A DNA stretch of 64,000 bases from an uncultured Gemmatimonadota bacterium. Lineage in GTDB: Bacteria; Gemmatimonadota; Gemmatimonadetes; Gemmatimonadales; Gemmatimonadaceae. Where the stretch lies: assembly GCA_903910555.1 (NCBI GenBank), contig CAIVZZ010000015.1, positions 186,001-250,000 on the forward strand, read 5' to 3'. Position numbers and translations under genes: made by a program. Each line of letters starts with the position of its first letter. Within the stretch, counting starts at the first letter, position 1. The notes beneath the pieces are model-generated. The model was not told the origin of the DNA, ran no database searches, and saw only the letters and a list, made by a program, of their open reading frames with translations. Shown in pieces: positions 53,816 to 62,686 of this stretch.

Positions 53816-54483
53816 GGACTCGGCAGGACGAAGGGTGCGACGATCTGCATCGCGCGCTCACTCACAAACCAGACCGGCTTCATCCACGCGGTGATCGGCG
53901 TGCCGAGCCAGAGGAGCGCGACGAGCACGATGATTCCGTACTGGCCAAACTTTTGGTAGTTGTAGGCCCAGCCCGGCGGCAACAGATGTTTGAAAACGTG
54001 TGAGCCGTCCAAGGGGGGAATCGGAATCAGGTTGAATGCGGCGAGAGCGAGATTGATCGTGATGCCGTAGAGAAACCCGAGCTGTACGAGCGCGAGCGCC
54101 GATGAAAATACGGGAACTGCGCGCCCCACGAGGCCGACGAGCACGACGAGAACCGGGAGCAGGATTGCGATCGTGATATTCGTCGCGATCCCGGCGAGCG
54201 AAACGATGATGTCGCCGCGGCGATAGTTGCGATAGTTATTTGGATTCACCGGCACCGGCTTCGCACCGCCGAACGCGATCCCCATCGAGAGGAACGTGAT
54301 CAGCGGCATGATCAGCGTCATGACGGGGTCGATGTGCTTGAGCGGATTCCAGGAGAGCCTGCCGAGCATCAGCGCGGTATTGTCGCCCTGGCGGAGAGCC
54401 GCGTACCCGTGGGCGTACTCGTGCGCCACCATCGAATAAAGCAGAACCGGGGCAACGAGAACGAACAGCTCGAACTTGTTCAA
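53803..54483 (-). CDS. M50-family site-2-type membrane metalloprotease
   Basis: About 226 aa from a TTG at 54483; the frame is open to another TTG at 54564 (253 aa), so the start is uncertain. The zinc motif VAHEYAHGYAALRQGD (HExxH) is in TM1, and the third ligand region FNLIPIPPLDGSHV is in the last part. Four to six TMs. It resembles the short peptidases next to scpA in many bacteria. The cleaved substrate is unknown. Confidence 0.9.
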   Translation of the reverse strand: MNKFELFVLVAPVLLYSMVAHEYAHGYAALRQGDNTALMLGRLSWNPLKHIDPVMTLIMPLITFLSMGIAFGGAKPVPVNPNNYRNYRRGDIIVSLAGIATNITIAILLPVLVVLVGLVGRAVPVFSSALALVQLGFLYGITINLALAAFNLIPIPPLDGSHVFKHLLPPGWAYNYQKFGQYGIIVLVALLWLGTPITAWMKPVWFVSERAMQIVAPFVLPSPWTT

Positions 54484-54579
54484 TGACGGTCGGGTTCGGC
54501 GTCTGAAGTGAGGCCCTCTCGGGCAGTCGGAGCGTAAGTTAGGGGTGGTCGGCGCGAGAGTCAAAAGTGCTGTCGCGCC

Positions 54580-54608
54580 TTGACTTTAGCATCTCAGACG
54601 CCTACTCT
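54580..54608 (+). promoter_or_regulatory. Probable rpsT promoter
   Basis: TTGACT (54580-54585) and TACTCT (54603-54608) are spaced by 17 nt. A GC-rich hairpin (54618-54623 with 54633-54638) and TGTTTTC follow within the leader, about 65 nt before the rpsT GTG. The leader hairpin could tune expression. Confidence 0.55.
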
Positions 54609-54705
54609 CCACGCTCTCGCCCGTGCATCGCGCGGGCGTGTTTTCGTTGAGGACGTTCGAGCTCCATAAACAGCAGAACCACCACACTACTCCAGAGATT
54701 ACTTC

Positions 54706-54939
54706 GTGCCGAGCATTGCATCAGCCAAGAAGAACATGCGCAAGTCGCGCGCAGCAGCCGTGCGCAATCGCGCGCAGCGCGCCGCACTTCGTACTGCCGT
54801 GAAGAATGCGAAGGCCGAGGGTTCGTCGCCGGCTGCCAAGAAGGCCGCGACACAGCTGCTCGATCGTGCCGCACGCAAAGGACTGATCCATCCGAACAAC
54901 GCCGCGCGGCACAAGTCGAAGGTCGCGAAGACGAAGTAA
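54706..54939 (+). CDS. rpsT: 30S ribosomal protein S20
   Basis: 77 aa from a GTG. Lys/Arg/Ala-rich helical protein: PSIASAKKNMRKSRAAAVRN at the N-terminus, TAVKNAKAEGSS, QLLDRAARKGLIHPNNAARHKSKVAK, the family end. It binds 16S rRNA early in assembly. It stands alone, with a promoter upstream and a palindromic terminator directly after the stop. Confidence 0.97.
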   Translation: MPSIASAKKNMRKSRAAAVRNRAQRAALRTAVKNAKAEGSSPAAKKAATQLLDRAARKGLIHPNNAARHKSKVAKTK

Positions 54940-55024
54940 GCCGGAAGCACGGAAGCCGGATAATCAAGAAGGGCCGCGCATCGAGCGCGGCCCTTCGTTT
55001 TTCTTCCGACTTCCGGCTTCCGGC
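54940..55024. repeat. 85-bp composite palindrome directly after the rpsT stop (element P4), with a terminator core
   Basis: Outer arms 54940-54960 and 55004-55024 enclose a 12-bp GC-rich hairpin (54968-54979 with 54985-54996, loop ATCGA). A T tract follows on the plus strand (54998-55002). Read on the minus strand the outer arm is three 7-nt words (GCCGGAA, GCCGGAA, GTCGGAA). The left end touches the rpsT TAA and the right end is 6 nt from the stop of the convergent gene (55031). It is at least a terminator for rpsT. Confidence 0.9.
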
Positions 55025-55030
55025 CTCAGT

Positions 55031-56185
55031 TCAGAACGCCGCCAGTTCCCCGCCGCACCGCTCGCAATACCACTCTGTCGGGTAGTTGAGCGTGCCGCAC
55101 TCCTGGCACTTGAGCGACTTGACGGCTTCCGACGTCCGAGGCGTGGCCTGACCGAACGTTCCGGACGGACGCGACGCTTTGTGGTCGTTGCTGCCGCGCG
55201 GGCCTGACGGATCTTCTGGAACTTCCGGCGTCGCGAACAGCTCGGGCACGGACAACCGGGGCTGCACAGCGGACGATCCCGTCGACGGGCGCGCGATCGA
55301 GCCCGATCCGCGGCCTGTCGTCGACGCGCGCGGCGCCTCCGGCATGGCTGGCTCGTACGCCGGCAGCACTTCGATGGCGGGGAGCTCGACGATGGGTTCA
55401 GGCGGCAAAGCCGGCGCGGCCACAGGAACCGAGGCGCGCACTGGAGCCGGCTTCGTTTCGGTATCGGCAATCGGACCAGCCGTTGGAATCGACGGGCGCT
55501 TTTCCACAGGCGCGCTCACACGCCCCGAGACGCGCCCCGCTGTCGGCGGCTCGCTCTGTGCCGGAGCAGGCACGGCTGCAGGCGCCGGCGCAGGCGTGCT
55601 CGAATACGGAGTGTTGCGGCCGAGCACCGAACGCAAGAACGCGATGTCGTCGACGTCGCCTTTCGGTTCGTCTTTTACTTCGGCAGCTGCCGGCGCAACG
55701 GGCTGAGGCTTCGACGCGGCCGCCGGTGCAACCGGCTCCGCCGCCTCAACCGGTACCGTCTCAGTCAGCAGCGCGCGCAGCGTATCGAGCTCAGCCTGAA
55801 TCCCATCGCGTTCTGTTGAGAGATCGGCAATCGCGCTGTCGAGCTTCGCGCGAAGCTTGTCCCACTCCTTTGCGCCAAACTCACCAACGGACGCGCGGAG
55901 TTCAGCCTCCGCACGCTCATCGTTGCGATCAGAAATCTGCCGCTCCTGCTTCGCGAGCGACGCTTCCATCTGCGAGGCCATCGCACTGACGGCGGCAGAC
56001 TCCGCCGACAGCTTCGCCTGTGCTTCGGCGAGCCGCGCGGTGTAGTCGCCATGCACTTTTACGAATACATGAGCGGGCGTGCTGTCTTTGCGCGCGTCCA
56101 ACTGCGCGAGCCACTGCTCGTATTTTCGCCGCTCTGCGAGCAGCGCTTCGATCTCGGGAACTTGTTTCGTGCGTGTGTCGTTCAT
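55031..56185 (-). CDS. Coiled-coil protein with Pro/Ala linker and C-terminal zinc ribbon
   Basis: 384 aa. An N-terminal coiled coil (about 5-145, rich in Glu/Ala/Lys with RRKYEQWLAQLDARK) is followed by a low-complexity Pro/Ala/Ser linker of about 200 residues. The final 30 residues hold CQECG and CERCG, a double CxxC zinc ribbon. No known family recognised. It overlaps the aldolase gene at 56185 by one base. It could be a scaffold or nucleic-acid-binding adaptor; not proven. Confidence 0.8.
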   Translation of the reverse strand: MNDTRTKQVPEIEALLAERRKYEQWLAQLDARKDSTPAHVFVKVHGDYTARLAEAQAKLSAESAAVSAMASQMEASLAKQERQISDRNDERAEAELRASVGEFGAKEWDKLRAKLDSAIADLSTERDGIQAELDTLRALLTETVPVEAAEPVAPAAASKPQPVAPAAAEVKDEPKGDVDDIAFLRSVLGRNTPYSSTPAPAPAAVPAPAQSEPPTAGRVSGRVSAPVEKRPSIPTAGPIADTETKPAPVRASVPVAAPALPPEPIVELPAIEVLPAYEPAMPEAPRASTTGRGSGSIARPSTGSSAVQPRLSVPELFATPEVPEDPSGPRGSNDHKASRPSGTFGQATPRTSEAVKSLKCQECGTLNYPTEWYCERCGGELAAF

Positions 56186-56796
56186 CAGTTCGCTCTCCCC
56201 TTCACCTGGCGCGCCACGAGCAGAATGCGCGCGGCGTGCTCCAGACTTTCCATGCGTTGATGAGCCACCAGCAGCGTCGGCGCCACCGCCACCGCACCGT
56301 GGTGCTCGAGCAGTACCACATCGTACGACCTCAAAAACTCTGCCGCTATATCCGCCAGCGCGCGAGTCCCGGGCGGCTCGTACGGAACCAGCGGCACCGT
56401 GCCCACGCCGTACTTCAACTCTGCAAGGAGCGGATGCTCGACCGTCTCACCCGCCACTGAAAATCCAATCGCTGTCGGTGGATGCGCGTGGATCACCGCG
56501 TGCACATCCGGCCGCACTCCATATGCCGCGAGATGCACTTCTACTTCGCTCGACTCCTCGCGGCTTCCCTTCGATTCCACTTCACGATCAGCGAGCAGTT
56601 TGAGCTCGACAATATCCGACGTGCGCACATCGACTTTGGACATCCCCGCCGGTGTCACCAGCACGCGATCTTCTGCGATGCGAACGGAAACGTTTCCATC
56701 CTGGCCCGCGATCAATCCACGCTCATACAACCTGCGGCACACTTCGACGATCTCCCGCCGAACGTGTGATACCCCGCGAATCACCCGCGCGGGCAC
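56185..56796 (-). CDS. Class II aldolase/adducin family protein (FucA-like)
   Basis: 203 aa. Zinc-dependent aldolase fold. Seen: LYERGLIAGQDGNVSVRIAEDRVLVTPAGMSK at the N-terminus, Glu in SSEVEVHLAAY, and ligand His in HAVIHAHPPTAIG and LLEHHGAVAVA. Family members cleave L-fuculose-1-P, L-ribulose-5-P or act in methionine salvage; the substrate here is unclear. It lies 1 nt after pyrC on the same strand. Confidence 0.9.
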   Translation of the reverse strand: MPARVIRGVSHVRREIVEVCRRLYERGLIAGQDGNVSVRIAEDRVLVTPAGMSKVDVRTSDIVELKLLADREVESKGSREESSEVEVHLAAYGVRPDVHAVIHAHPPTAIGFSVAGETVEHPLLAELKYGVGTVPLVPYEPPGTRALADIAAEFLRSYDVVLLEHHGAVAVAPTLLVAHQRMESLEHAARILLVARQVKGRAN

Positions 56797-56797
56797 C

Positions 56798-58093
56798 TTA
56801 CCCCTTCACGGTATGGACGATTCGCCCGTCCACGACGGTACAGGCGACAAGACCGGTCAGAGTGCGCCCCGTATAGGGAGTATTGCGCCCTTTTGTAAAG
56901 AAACGCGACGGCTCGACCTTCCACTCGCGCGTAGGATCGAACACGGTGATATCGGCCGCGCCGCCGCGCCGCAATGACCCGCCCGGAAGGTGAAAGAGCT
57001 TCGCCGGCGCACACGACATTTTGTCGATCAGCGTTGCCACGGAAATAATCCCCGGCTTCACGAGCCATGTGATATTCACGGCGAGCGCGGTTTCAAATCC
57101 AACGATGCCGTTCGGCGCGTCGGCGAACTCGCGCTCTTTTTCGTCGTAGTGGTGCGGCGCGTGATCGGTCGCGATCACGTCGATCGTGCCGTCCTTCACG
57201 GCCTGCTGTAGCGCCTCGACATCATCCTGCGACCGCAGCGGTGGATTCATTTTCGCGTGCGTGTTGTAACCCTCGACCTCATCTTCGGTCAGCGAGAGGT
57301 GATGCGGGCACACCTCGGCCGTCACGCGGATATTGCGATCCTTCCCCCAGCGAATCAGCTCGACGGATCCGCGCGTGCTCATATGACAGAGATGCACGTG
57401 ACCGCCGGTGCGCCGCGCGAGGAGAATGTCGCGAATGGCCATGATCTCTTCGGCTTCGCTCGGGATTCCCTTGAGGCCGAGGCGCGCGGAAACCAGGCCC
57501 TCATTCATCGCGCCGCCTTCGGCGAGCGTCGGATCTTCACAATGATCCGCAACCGGAATGCCGAAGGTGCGTGCGTATTCAAGTGCGGTGCGCATGAGTT
57601 GCGCGCTGACGACCGGCTTCCCGTCGTCGCTGACGGCGATCGCACCGGCGCCGACCATCTCACCGAATTCGGCGAGGCGTTCGCCCTTTTCTCCAATGGA
57701 AATCGCGCCGATCGGATAGACGCGCGCCGCGTTCGCGGCCTTCCCTTGTTTCAATACAAATCCAACGGCCGCCTGATTGTCGGTGACGGGATCGGTGTTC
57801 GGCATTGCGCAGACAGCGGTGAAACCGCCGGCCGCAGCAGAGCGCGCGCCAGTTGCAATCGTCTCGACATCTTCGCGGCCGGGCTCGCGGAGGTGCGCGT
57901 GTACGTCGATGAATCCCGGTGAGACCACCTGCCCCGCGCAGTCGATCACCGTTGCGTCAGCGGGCGCAGCGATGGCGCCACCGACGCTTTCTATTTTGCC
58001 ATCTCGCACCAGGAGATCGCCAATACCATCGAGTCCAGACGATGGATCGATGAGACGGCCGCCTTTGAACAGCAGATCGCGGGCGGCGCTCAT
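56798..58093 (-). CDS. pyrC: Dihydroorotase
   Basis: 431 aa, the type I form (about 430 aa) found beside pyrB in many bacteria. It closes carbamoyl-aspartate to dihydroorotate. Metal ligands: [18 protein letters not shown] (HxH), [38 protein letters not shown] and [16 protein letters not shown]. It overlaps pyrB by 4 nt. Confidence 0.97.
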   Translation of the reverse strand: MSAARDLLFKGGRLIDPSSGLDGIGDLLVRDGKIESVGGAIAAPADATVIDCAGQVVSPGFIDVHAHLREPGREDVETIATGARSAAAGGFTAVCAMPNTDPVTDNQAAVGFVLKQGKAANAARVYPIGAISIGEKGERLAEFGEMVGAGAIAVSDDGKPVVSAQLMRTALEYARTFGIPVADHCEDPTLAEGGAMNEGLVSARLGLKGIPSEAEEIMAIRDILLARRTGGHVHLCHMSTRGSVELIRWGKDRNIRVTAEVCPHHLSLTEDEVEGYNTHAKMNPPLRSQDDVEALQQAVKDGTIDVIATDHAPHHYDEKEREFADAPNGIVGFETALAVNITWLVKPGIISVATLIDKMSCAPAKLFHLPGGSLRRGGAADITVFDPTREWKVEPSRFFTKGRNTPYTGRTLTGLVACTVVDGRIVHTVKG

Positions 58094-59046
58094 GCGGACC
58101 CCTTTGCAGCTTCGGCGAGCTGGGGAGTGTTGCCGGACAGGAGATAAAGCACGGCCATGCGGATGGCGACTCCGTTCGTAACTTGGTTGAGGATCACGCT
58201 GTGCGGACCGTCGGCGACGTCGGAGTCTATTTCCACACCCCGGTTCATTGGCCCGGGGTGCAAGATCAGAACGTCACGCGGCGCGCGCTCCAAACGCTCG
58301 CGCGTGACACCGAATACGCGATTGTATTCGCGCAGCGACGGGATGTACCCGGCCTGCATGCGTTCGAGCTGGAGGCGCAGGACGTTTAATGCGTCGGCCC
58401 ATTCGATGGCGGCTTCGATGCGATCGAAAACTTTCACGCCCATGTCTTCGATCGCGTTGGGCAGCAGCGAACGCGGGCCGCACACGGCGACTTCGACGCC
58501 GAGCTTGGTCAGGCCCCAGATATTCGAGCGCGCGACGCGCGAGTGGAGAACGTCGCCGCAGAGACAGACTCTTTTTCCGGCGAGTGCCCCGAAATGATCC
58601 CGCAGCGTGAGCAGGTCGAGCAAACCCTGCGTCGGATGCTCGTGTGTGCCGTCGCCGGCGTTGATCACGTTCGACTCGATGCGCTCCGCGAGAAACTGCG
58701 CGGCGCCTGATGCCGGATGGCGGATGACGACCATGTCGATGCGCATTGCTTCGAGATTGCGCGCGGTATCGACGAGCGTCTCGCCTTTCGACACGCTCGA
58801 TCCCGCCGAGGCGACATTCACCGTGTCCGCCGACATGCGCTTTTCAGCGAACTCGAACGAGATGCGCGTGCGCGTGGACGCTTCGAAGAAGAGATTGACG
58901 ATTGTTGCGCCGCGGAGCGTCGGGACTTTTTTGATCGTGCGCTCGGAGATTTCCTTGAGCGGCACCGCGGTATCGAGAATGAGATTAATCTGCCCGGCGG
59001 TGAGCTGCTCCAGTCCGAGCAGGTCCTTGCCGAGCGGCGCCGTCAC
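58090..59046 (-). CDS. pyrB: Aspartate carbamoyltransferase catalytic subunit
   Basis: 318 aa. It condenses carbamoyl phosphate and Asp. Carbamoyl-P site [19 protein letters not shown], then [32 protein letters not shown] and the Asp loop region with [14 protein letters not shown]. It overlaps pyrR and pyrC by 4 nt each. The regulatory PyrI is absent, so feedback may rest on PyrR. Confidence 0.97.
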   Translation of the reverse strand: MTAPLGKDLLGLEQLTAGQINLILDTAVPLKEISERTIKKVPTLRGATIVNLFFEASTRTRISFEFAEKRMSADTVNVASAGSSVSKGETLVDTARNLEAMRIDMVVIRHPASGAAQFLAERIESNVINAGDGTHEHPTQGLLDLLTLRDHFGALAGKRVCLCGDVLHSRVARSNIWGLTKLGVEVAVCGPRSLLPNAIEDMGVKVFDRIEAAIEWADALNVLRLQLERMQAGYIPSLREYNRVFGVTRERLERAPRDVLILHPGPMNRGVEIDSDVADGPHSVILNQVTNGVAIRMAVLYLLSGNTPQLAEAAKGSA

Positions 59047-59603
59047 GATGCGGCTCCGGCATGGTTGCCGTTCGTCAGGACCACTTCATCTTTGCCGTCG
59101 AGTTCTTTCACGAAGACGTCAACGCGCGCACCTGCCGGCGCTTCGACATGTGTGCCGACGACATCGGGCTGGATGGGGAGTTCGCGTCCGCCCCTGTCTA
59201 CGAGAACGGCCAGCCCTACCCGGGCCGGCCGGCCAAAGTCGGCCAGTTCGTCCAGGGCCGCGCGGATGGTGCGCCCCGTGAACAAAACGTCGTCGACGAT
59301 GACGACGCGCAGTCCGTCGAGGGCAATTGGAAGCGTCGTTTTTCCGACGACAGGGCGTGGACCGACGGTTTGGAGATCGTCGCGATACAGCGTGATGTCG
59401 AGCGCCCCAAGAGGGACGCGAACACCTTCGGAGGCTTCAATGCGGGCCGCGATCCGTTCCGCGATCTGCACGCCACGGCGCTGGATGCCGACGAGCACGA
59501 GTCCTTCCGTGCCGTCGTTGCGTTCGACAATCTCGTCCGCCATGCGATTCACCGTGCGCTCGAGGGCACGGGTGCTCAGGACAATCGACGATGAGTTGGG
59601 CAT
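59043..59603 (-). CDS. pyrR: PyrR bifunctional pyr regulator/uracil phosphoribosyltransferase
   Basis: About 186 aa from the ATG at 59603. PRTase-fold protein: [47 protein letters not shown], and the PRPP loop [21 protein letters not shown] match PyrR, which binds pyr mRNA in response to UMP. The leader (59604-59755) has two hairpins but no visible PyrR RNA-binding loop motif and no clear terminator. A longer frame to 59732 is not supported. Confidence 0.93.
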   Translation of the reverse strand: MPNSSSIVLSTRALERTVNRMADEIVERNDGTEGLVLVGIQRRGVQIAERIAARIEASEGVRVPLGALDITLYRDDLQTVGPRPVVGKTTLPIALDGLRVVIVDDVLFTGRTIRAALDELADFGRPARVGLAVLVDRGGRELPIQPDVVGTHVEAPAGARVDVFVKELDGKDEVVLTNGNHAGAAS

Positions 59604-59670
59604 GTCGAGCGGGAAATATGACGAAGGGACACAGCAAAATGAAGCTGTGAAGGCGATATCTGACAGCCAA

Positions 59671-59690
59671 TGGCGAACAGCTGTTTGCCA
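59671..59690. repeat. 20-bp near-perfect palindrome between pyrR and the GT2 gene
   Basis: TGGCGAACAGCTGTTTGCCA has one mismatched pair in ten. It sits between the divergent starts of pyrR and the GT2 gene, so it may be an operator. The flanking AATGGCGAACAGC resembles AATGGCGAGTAGC in element P3 (11 of 13 bases). A second small hairpin, CACAGC with GCTGTG, lies at 59630-59648. Confidence 0.6.
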
Positions 59691-59755
59691 ACAGCGCTTA
59701 GAGCGATTCGAGTCCGGGTTGCCAGCAACCACGCCGTCCCGCGACTTTTACTGAG

Positions 59756-60514
59756 ATGATCCCGACCTCCGCCGCTCCATACCTCACCCTGGTAGTGCCG
59801 TGTTACAACGGCGAGGACCGGTTGCCGGCGGCCCTGTCGCAGCTTTCGGCGTTTCTGGCGCAGCAGCCATACACGTCCGAGCTGGTGCTCGTCGATGATT
59901 GCAGCGCGGAACCCGCAGCGAAGATCCTTCGCGAATATGCCGCGTCGCGCCCGGGAATCACGCTGATCCGAAACGAGAAGAACCTCGGCAAGGGAAAGAG
60001 CGTCGGCCGGGGAATGCTCGCCGGCCGCGGCAAGTTCCGGATTTTCACGGACGCCGATCTCGCGTATCCGCCCTCGGAAGTGAACAAGATTTTGCACGAT
60101 CTTGAAATGGGCGCCGATGTCGCGATCGCGTGCCGGGTGCTGCAGGAGTCGCGCTACGAGATGAGCCCGAGTTTCTTTCATTACTTGTACACGCGGCATG
60201 TCATGAGCCGTGGCTTCAATCTCCTCGCGCGCGCGGTGCTGCTGCGCGACGTGCTCGACTCGCAGGCAGGCCTCAAGGGATTCACCGCGGCGGCCACCGA
60301 AGCGGTCTTTCCCAGAATCACGATTCCGCGTTTCGGGTTCGACGTTGAAGCGCTGTTCATCGCGCAGAAGCACGGACTGCTCGTGAAACAGACGGCGGTC
60401 TTTTTTCGCTACGACGAAGAACCGACCACGGTGAAGTTCGCGCAGTCGGCATTCACGATGGCAGCCGAACTCATTCAGGTGCGGATCAACGACTGGCGCG
60501 GAAAGTACGACTGA
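59756..60514 (+). CDS. GT2 glycosyltransferase (dolichyl-phosphate glucosyltransferase-like)
   Basis: 252 aa. GT-A fold: LTLVVPCYNGEDRLPAAL, VLVDDCSAEPAAKIL, RNEKNLGKGKSVGRGMLAGRG, and the metal site FRIFTDADLAYPPSE. SQAGLKGFTAAATEAVFPR and GFDVEALFIAQKHG match polyprenyl-phosphate hexose synthases. It should place a sugar on a lipid carrier. It has no C-terminal TM. The ChbG-like gene follows 1 nt later. Confidence 0.88.
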   Translation: MIPTSAAPYLTLVVPCYNGEDRLPAALSQLSAFLAQQPYTSELVLVDDCSAEPAAKILREYAASRPGITLIRNEKNLGKGKSVGRGMLAGRGKFRIFTDADLAYPPSEVNKILHDLEMGADVAIACRVLQESRYEMSPSFFHYLYTRHVMSRGFNLLARAVLLRDVLDSQAGLKGFTAAATEAVFPRITIPRFGFDVEALFIAQKHGLLVKQTAVFFRYDEEPTTVKFAQSAFTMAAELIQVRINDWRGKYD

Positions 60515-60515
60515 T

Positions 60516-61361
60516 ATGACGGCCACACCGCCACGAGCGCCGCGGCGGTTGATTGTCAACGCCGACGATTTCGGCTTCACGAACGGCGTGACTGCCGGAA
60601 TAGTCGAAGCGCACGCCGCCGGCACCGTTGGCTCGACTTCGATGATGGTGCACTGTCCCGGGTGGGATGATGGTGTGCGGCAGGCGCGCGCGAATTCCAC
60701 ACTCGACATCGGACTCCATCTCAACCTCCTCGTCGGACGGCCGATCGTCGCCGCACGCTCGCTGACCGACGCGCGTACGGGATCGTATCTCCCGCTCCGC
60801 ACAATCGTGCGCCGCTCGCTGCTCGGAATGATCGATTCCGGCGAGGTAGAAGCGGAGGTCACGGCGCAGCTCGCGGCGCTCGCCGACGCAGGAATCCGCT
60901 GCACGCATATCGACTCCCACCGCCACACACACGCGCTGCCGGTGATTCGCGGCGCGGTGGCACGCGTCGCCGCGAGACTCAACCTGCCGCTGCGGCGACC
61001 GGTGGAATCACACATGCGCACGGCGGGCGGATTGGCATCGCAGCTGCATCGCGGCGTGATCGGCGCGGCGTGGCGCGTGACGAGCGTTGGTGCACCGCGC
61101 ACGCGATCGCCAGATCATTTCAACGGCGTGGCGATGCAGGGTTCCGGCGATTTCGCGCGTGACTTTATGAACGAGATCGATTCACTTGCCGCCGGCACCA
61201 CGGAAGTGATGGTTCATCCCGGCCGCGTGGACGATGCGCTCGTCGCGATCGACAGCTACACGCAGCCGCGCGAGCGCGAACTCGCCGCGCTCACCTCAGC
61301 CGCTGTGCGCGAGCGCCTTCGCCGGGATGATCTCTCGCTCATTGGCTTCAGCGCGCTCTGA
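60516..61361 (+). CDS. ChbG/YdjC-like carbohydrate deacetylase (HpnK-like)
   Basis: 281 aa. The opening RRLIVNADDFGFTNGVTAGIVEAH carries the Asp pair, and GLHLNLLVGRP and CTHIDSHRHTHALPVI the metal His. EVMVHPGRVDD lies near the end. Family members deacetylate chitooligosaccharides, and HpnK-like ones act near hopanoid genes. Together with the GT2 it suggests glycolipid or envelope glycan work. Its 3' end overlaps the convergent membrane gene by 66 nt. Confidence 0.87.
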   Translation: MTATPPRAPRRLIVNADDFGFTNGVTAGIVEAHAAGTVGSTSMMVHCPGWDDGVRQARANSTLDIGLHLNLLVGRPIVAARSLTDARTGSYLPLRTIVRRSLLGMIDSGEVEAEVTAQLAALADAGIRCTHIDSHRHTHALPVIRGAVARVAARLNLPLRRPVESHMRTAGGLASQLHRGVIGAAWRVTSVGAPRTRSPDHFNGVAMQGSGDFARDFMNEIDSLAAGTTEVMVHPGRVDDALVAIDSYTQPRERELAALTSAAVRERLRRDDLSLIGFSAL

Positions 61362-62552
61362 GGGATCGCGGTTCGGAATGAAGCCGAGGAGCTCGCCCTG
61401 CATCGCGAGCCAGACGGGAATGAGCGGAATCGTTTTCACGAGGTACGGCACGTACCACGCGTGATACCAGGCGCGCGGCATCAAATCCGTCGACGCGAGA
61501 TTGACGATGATCAGTGATGCGGCCATCAAGAATGTGCGCCACGCGGCGCGTTCCGATACTGCGAACCAAATCGAGGTTCCGATCATCGCGATGCTGTATG
61601 ACGGCGACTCGGCCTGATGATTAAACAGCACGCAGAAGACGAGAATCGACGAGAGAAAGAGCACGCGAAACTGCTTGCTCTCGAAACGGCGGCGCTGAAA
61701 CGCGAGCGGCGCGAGCAGAATCAGCACGCCGACGAGCTGCGTCGGCCAATGCGGCCATTCGACGCCCCACCACACCCGGAACTGTCCCATGATTCCCGCA
61801 TAGAGATCGGCGCCGCCCGTGCCGTAGCGCGCGAGTGCCGCCGCATCGTGCGTCTCGATCGCATACCATGATTTGTATTGCGCGGCGAGGGTCGCGGGCG
61901 ACGTGACGAGCAGCGGAAGCGCGACGCCGATCGCGAACACGCCGGCGAGAATCGCGCCGAACCTCAGTATTCGTTTGTGGAAGAGCGCGACAACGGCCGC
62001 GGCGAGCGGAAAGAGTTTTACGAACGTCGCCGCCGCGATGGCCACCGCCCCGCTCCACTGCCGGTCACGCTCGAACGCGACCCAGGCCAGCACGATCAGT
62101 CCGGCGCACAGCGCATTGCTCTGCGAGCGCTGAAGATCGCCGAACACGGCGAGCCACGAGAGCGCGAGCGCGACGGTCGCCTGTTCGGGACGCAGTGCGC
62201 GCGTGATCCCCGCGTAGAGCGCCGACACACAAGCAATGGCCCAGAGCATGTAGCCCGGCACGGGCGGCAGCAGTGCGAACGGCGCCCAGAGAAACGCGAA
62301 CGTCGGACTATACTTGAAAAAATCGGCGTGGATAGCGGGGTACGCCGCGTATAAATCCTGCCCGCTGATCAGATGCGCCGACGCCGTGCGCAGAATGAGA
62401 AAGTTGTTTTCGGGTGAAAACATCGTGCGCTGCACCGCGACCGCCAGCGCGCTGGCCGCGTACACGACAAGCCACCACACGAGCGCGCGCGAGCGCGGCG
62501 GAGGCGACTCCGTCTGGTCAACGGCGGCGGAAGTGAGATTGGTCCCCGGCAT
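61296..62552 (-). CDS. GT87/DUF2029-like polytopic membrane glycosyltransferase
   Basis: About 418 aa from an ATG at 62552. About ten TMs; the N-terminal loop has FLILRTASAHLISGQDLYAAYPAIHADFFKYSPTFAFLWAPF, the pattern of GT87 mannosyltransferases that use polyprenyl-P-sugar donors. GDLQRSQSNALCAGLIVLAWVAFERD and FVKLFPLAAAVVALFHKR are also typical. It could use the lipid-linked sugar made by the adjacent GT2. The longer frame to 62750 overlaps the divergent sensor gene. Confidence 0.85.
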   Translation of the reverse strand: MPGTNLTSAAVDQTESPPPRSRALVWWLVVYAASALAVAVQRTMFSPENNFLILRTASAHLISGQDLYAAYPAIHADFFKYSPTFAFLWAPFALLPPVPGYMLWAIACVSALYAGITRALRPEQATVALALSWLAVFGDLQRSQSNALCAGLIVLAWVAFERDRQWSGAVAIAAATFVKLFPLAAAVVALFHKRILRFGAILAGVFAIGVALPLLVTSPATLAAQYKSWYAIETHDAAALARYGTGGADLYAGIMGQFRVWWGVEWPHWPTQLVGVLILLAPLAFQRRRFESKQFRVLFLSSILVFCVLFNHQAESPSYSIAMIGTSIWFAVSERAAWRTFLMAASLIIVNLASTDLMPRAWYHAWYVPYLVKTIPLIPVWLAMQGELLGFIPNRDPSERAEANEREIIPAKALAHSG

Positions 62553-62686
62553 CGGTACAACATCACGACCAGCGCGGAGTTTTGAAAGCGCCGAATAACC
62601 GCCTCCAGTACACAACCATTGCGGCAGAGAGCCCGCATGTCGACTATACGAGATCAGTTCCGGCCGACGCCGGTCGCTCCTATTCC

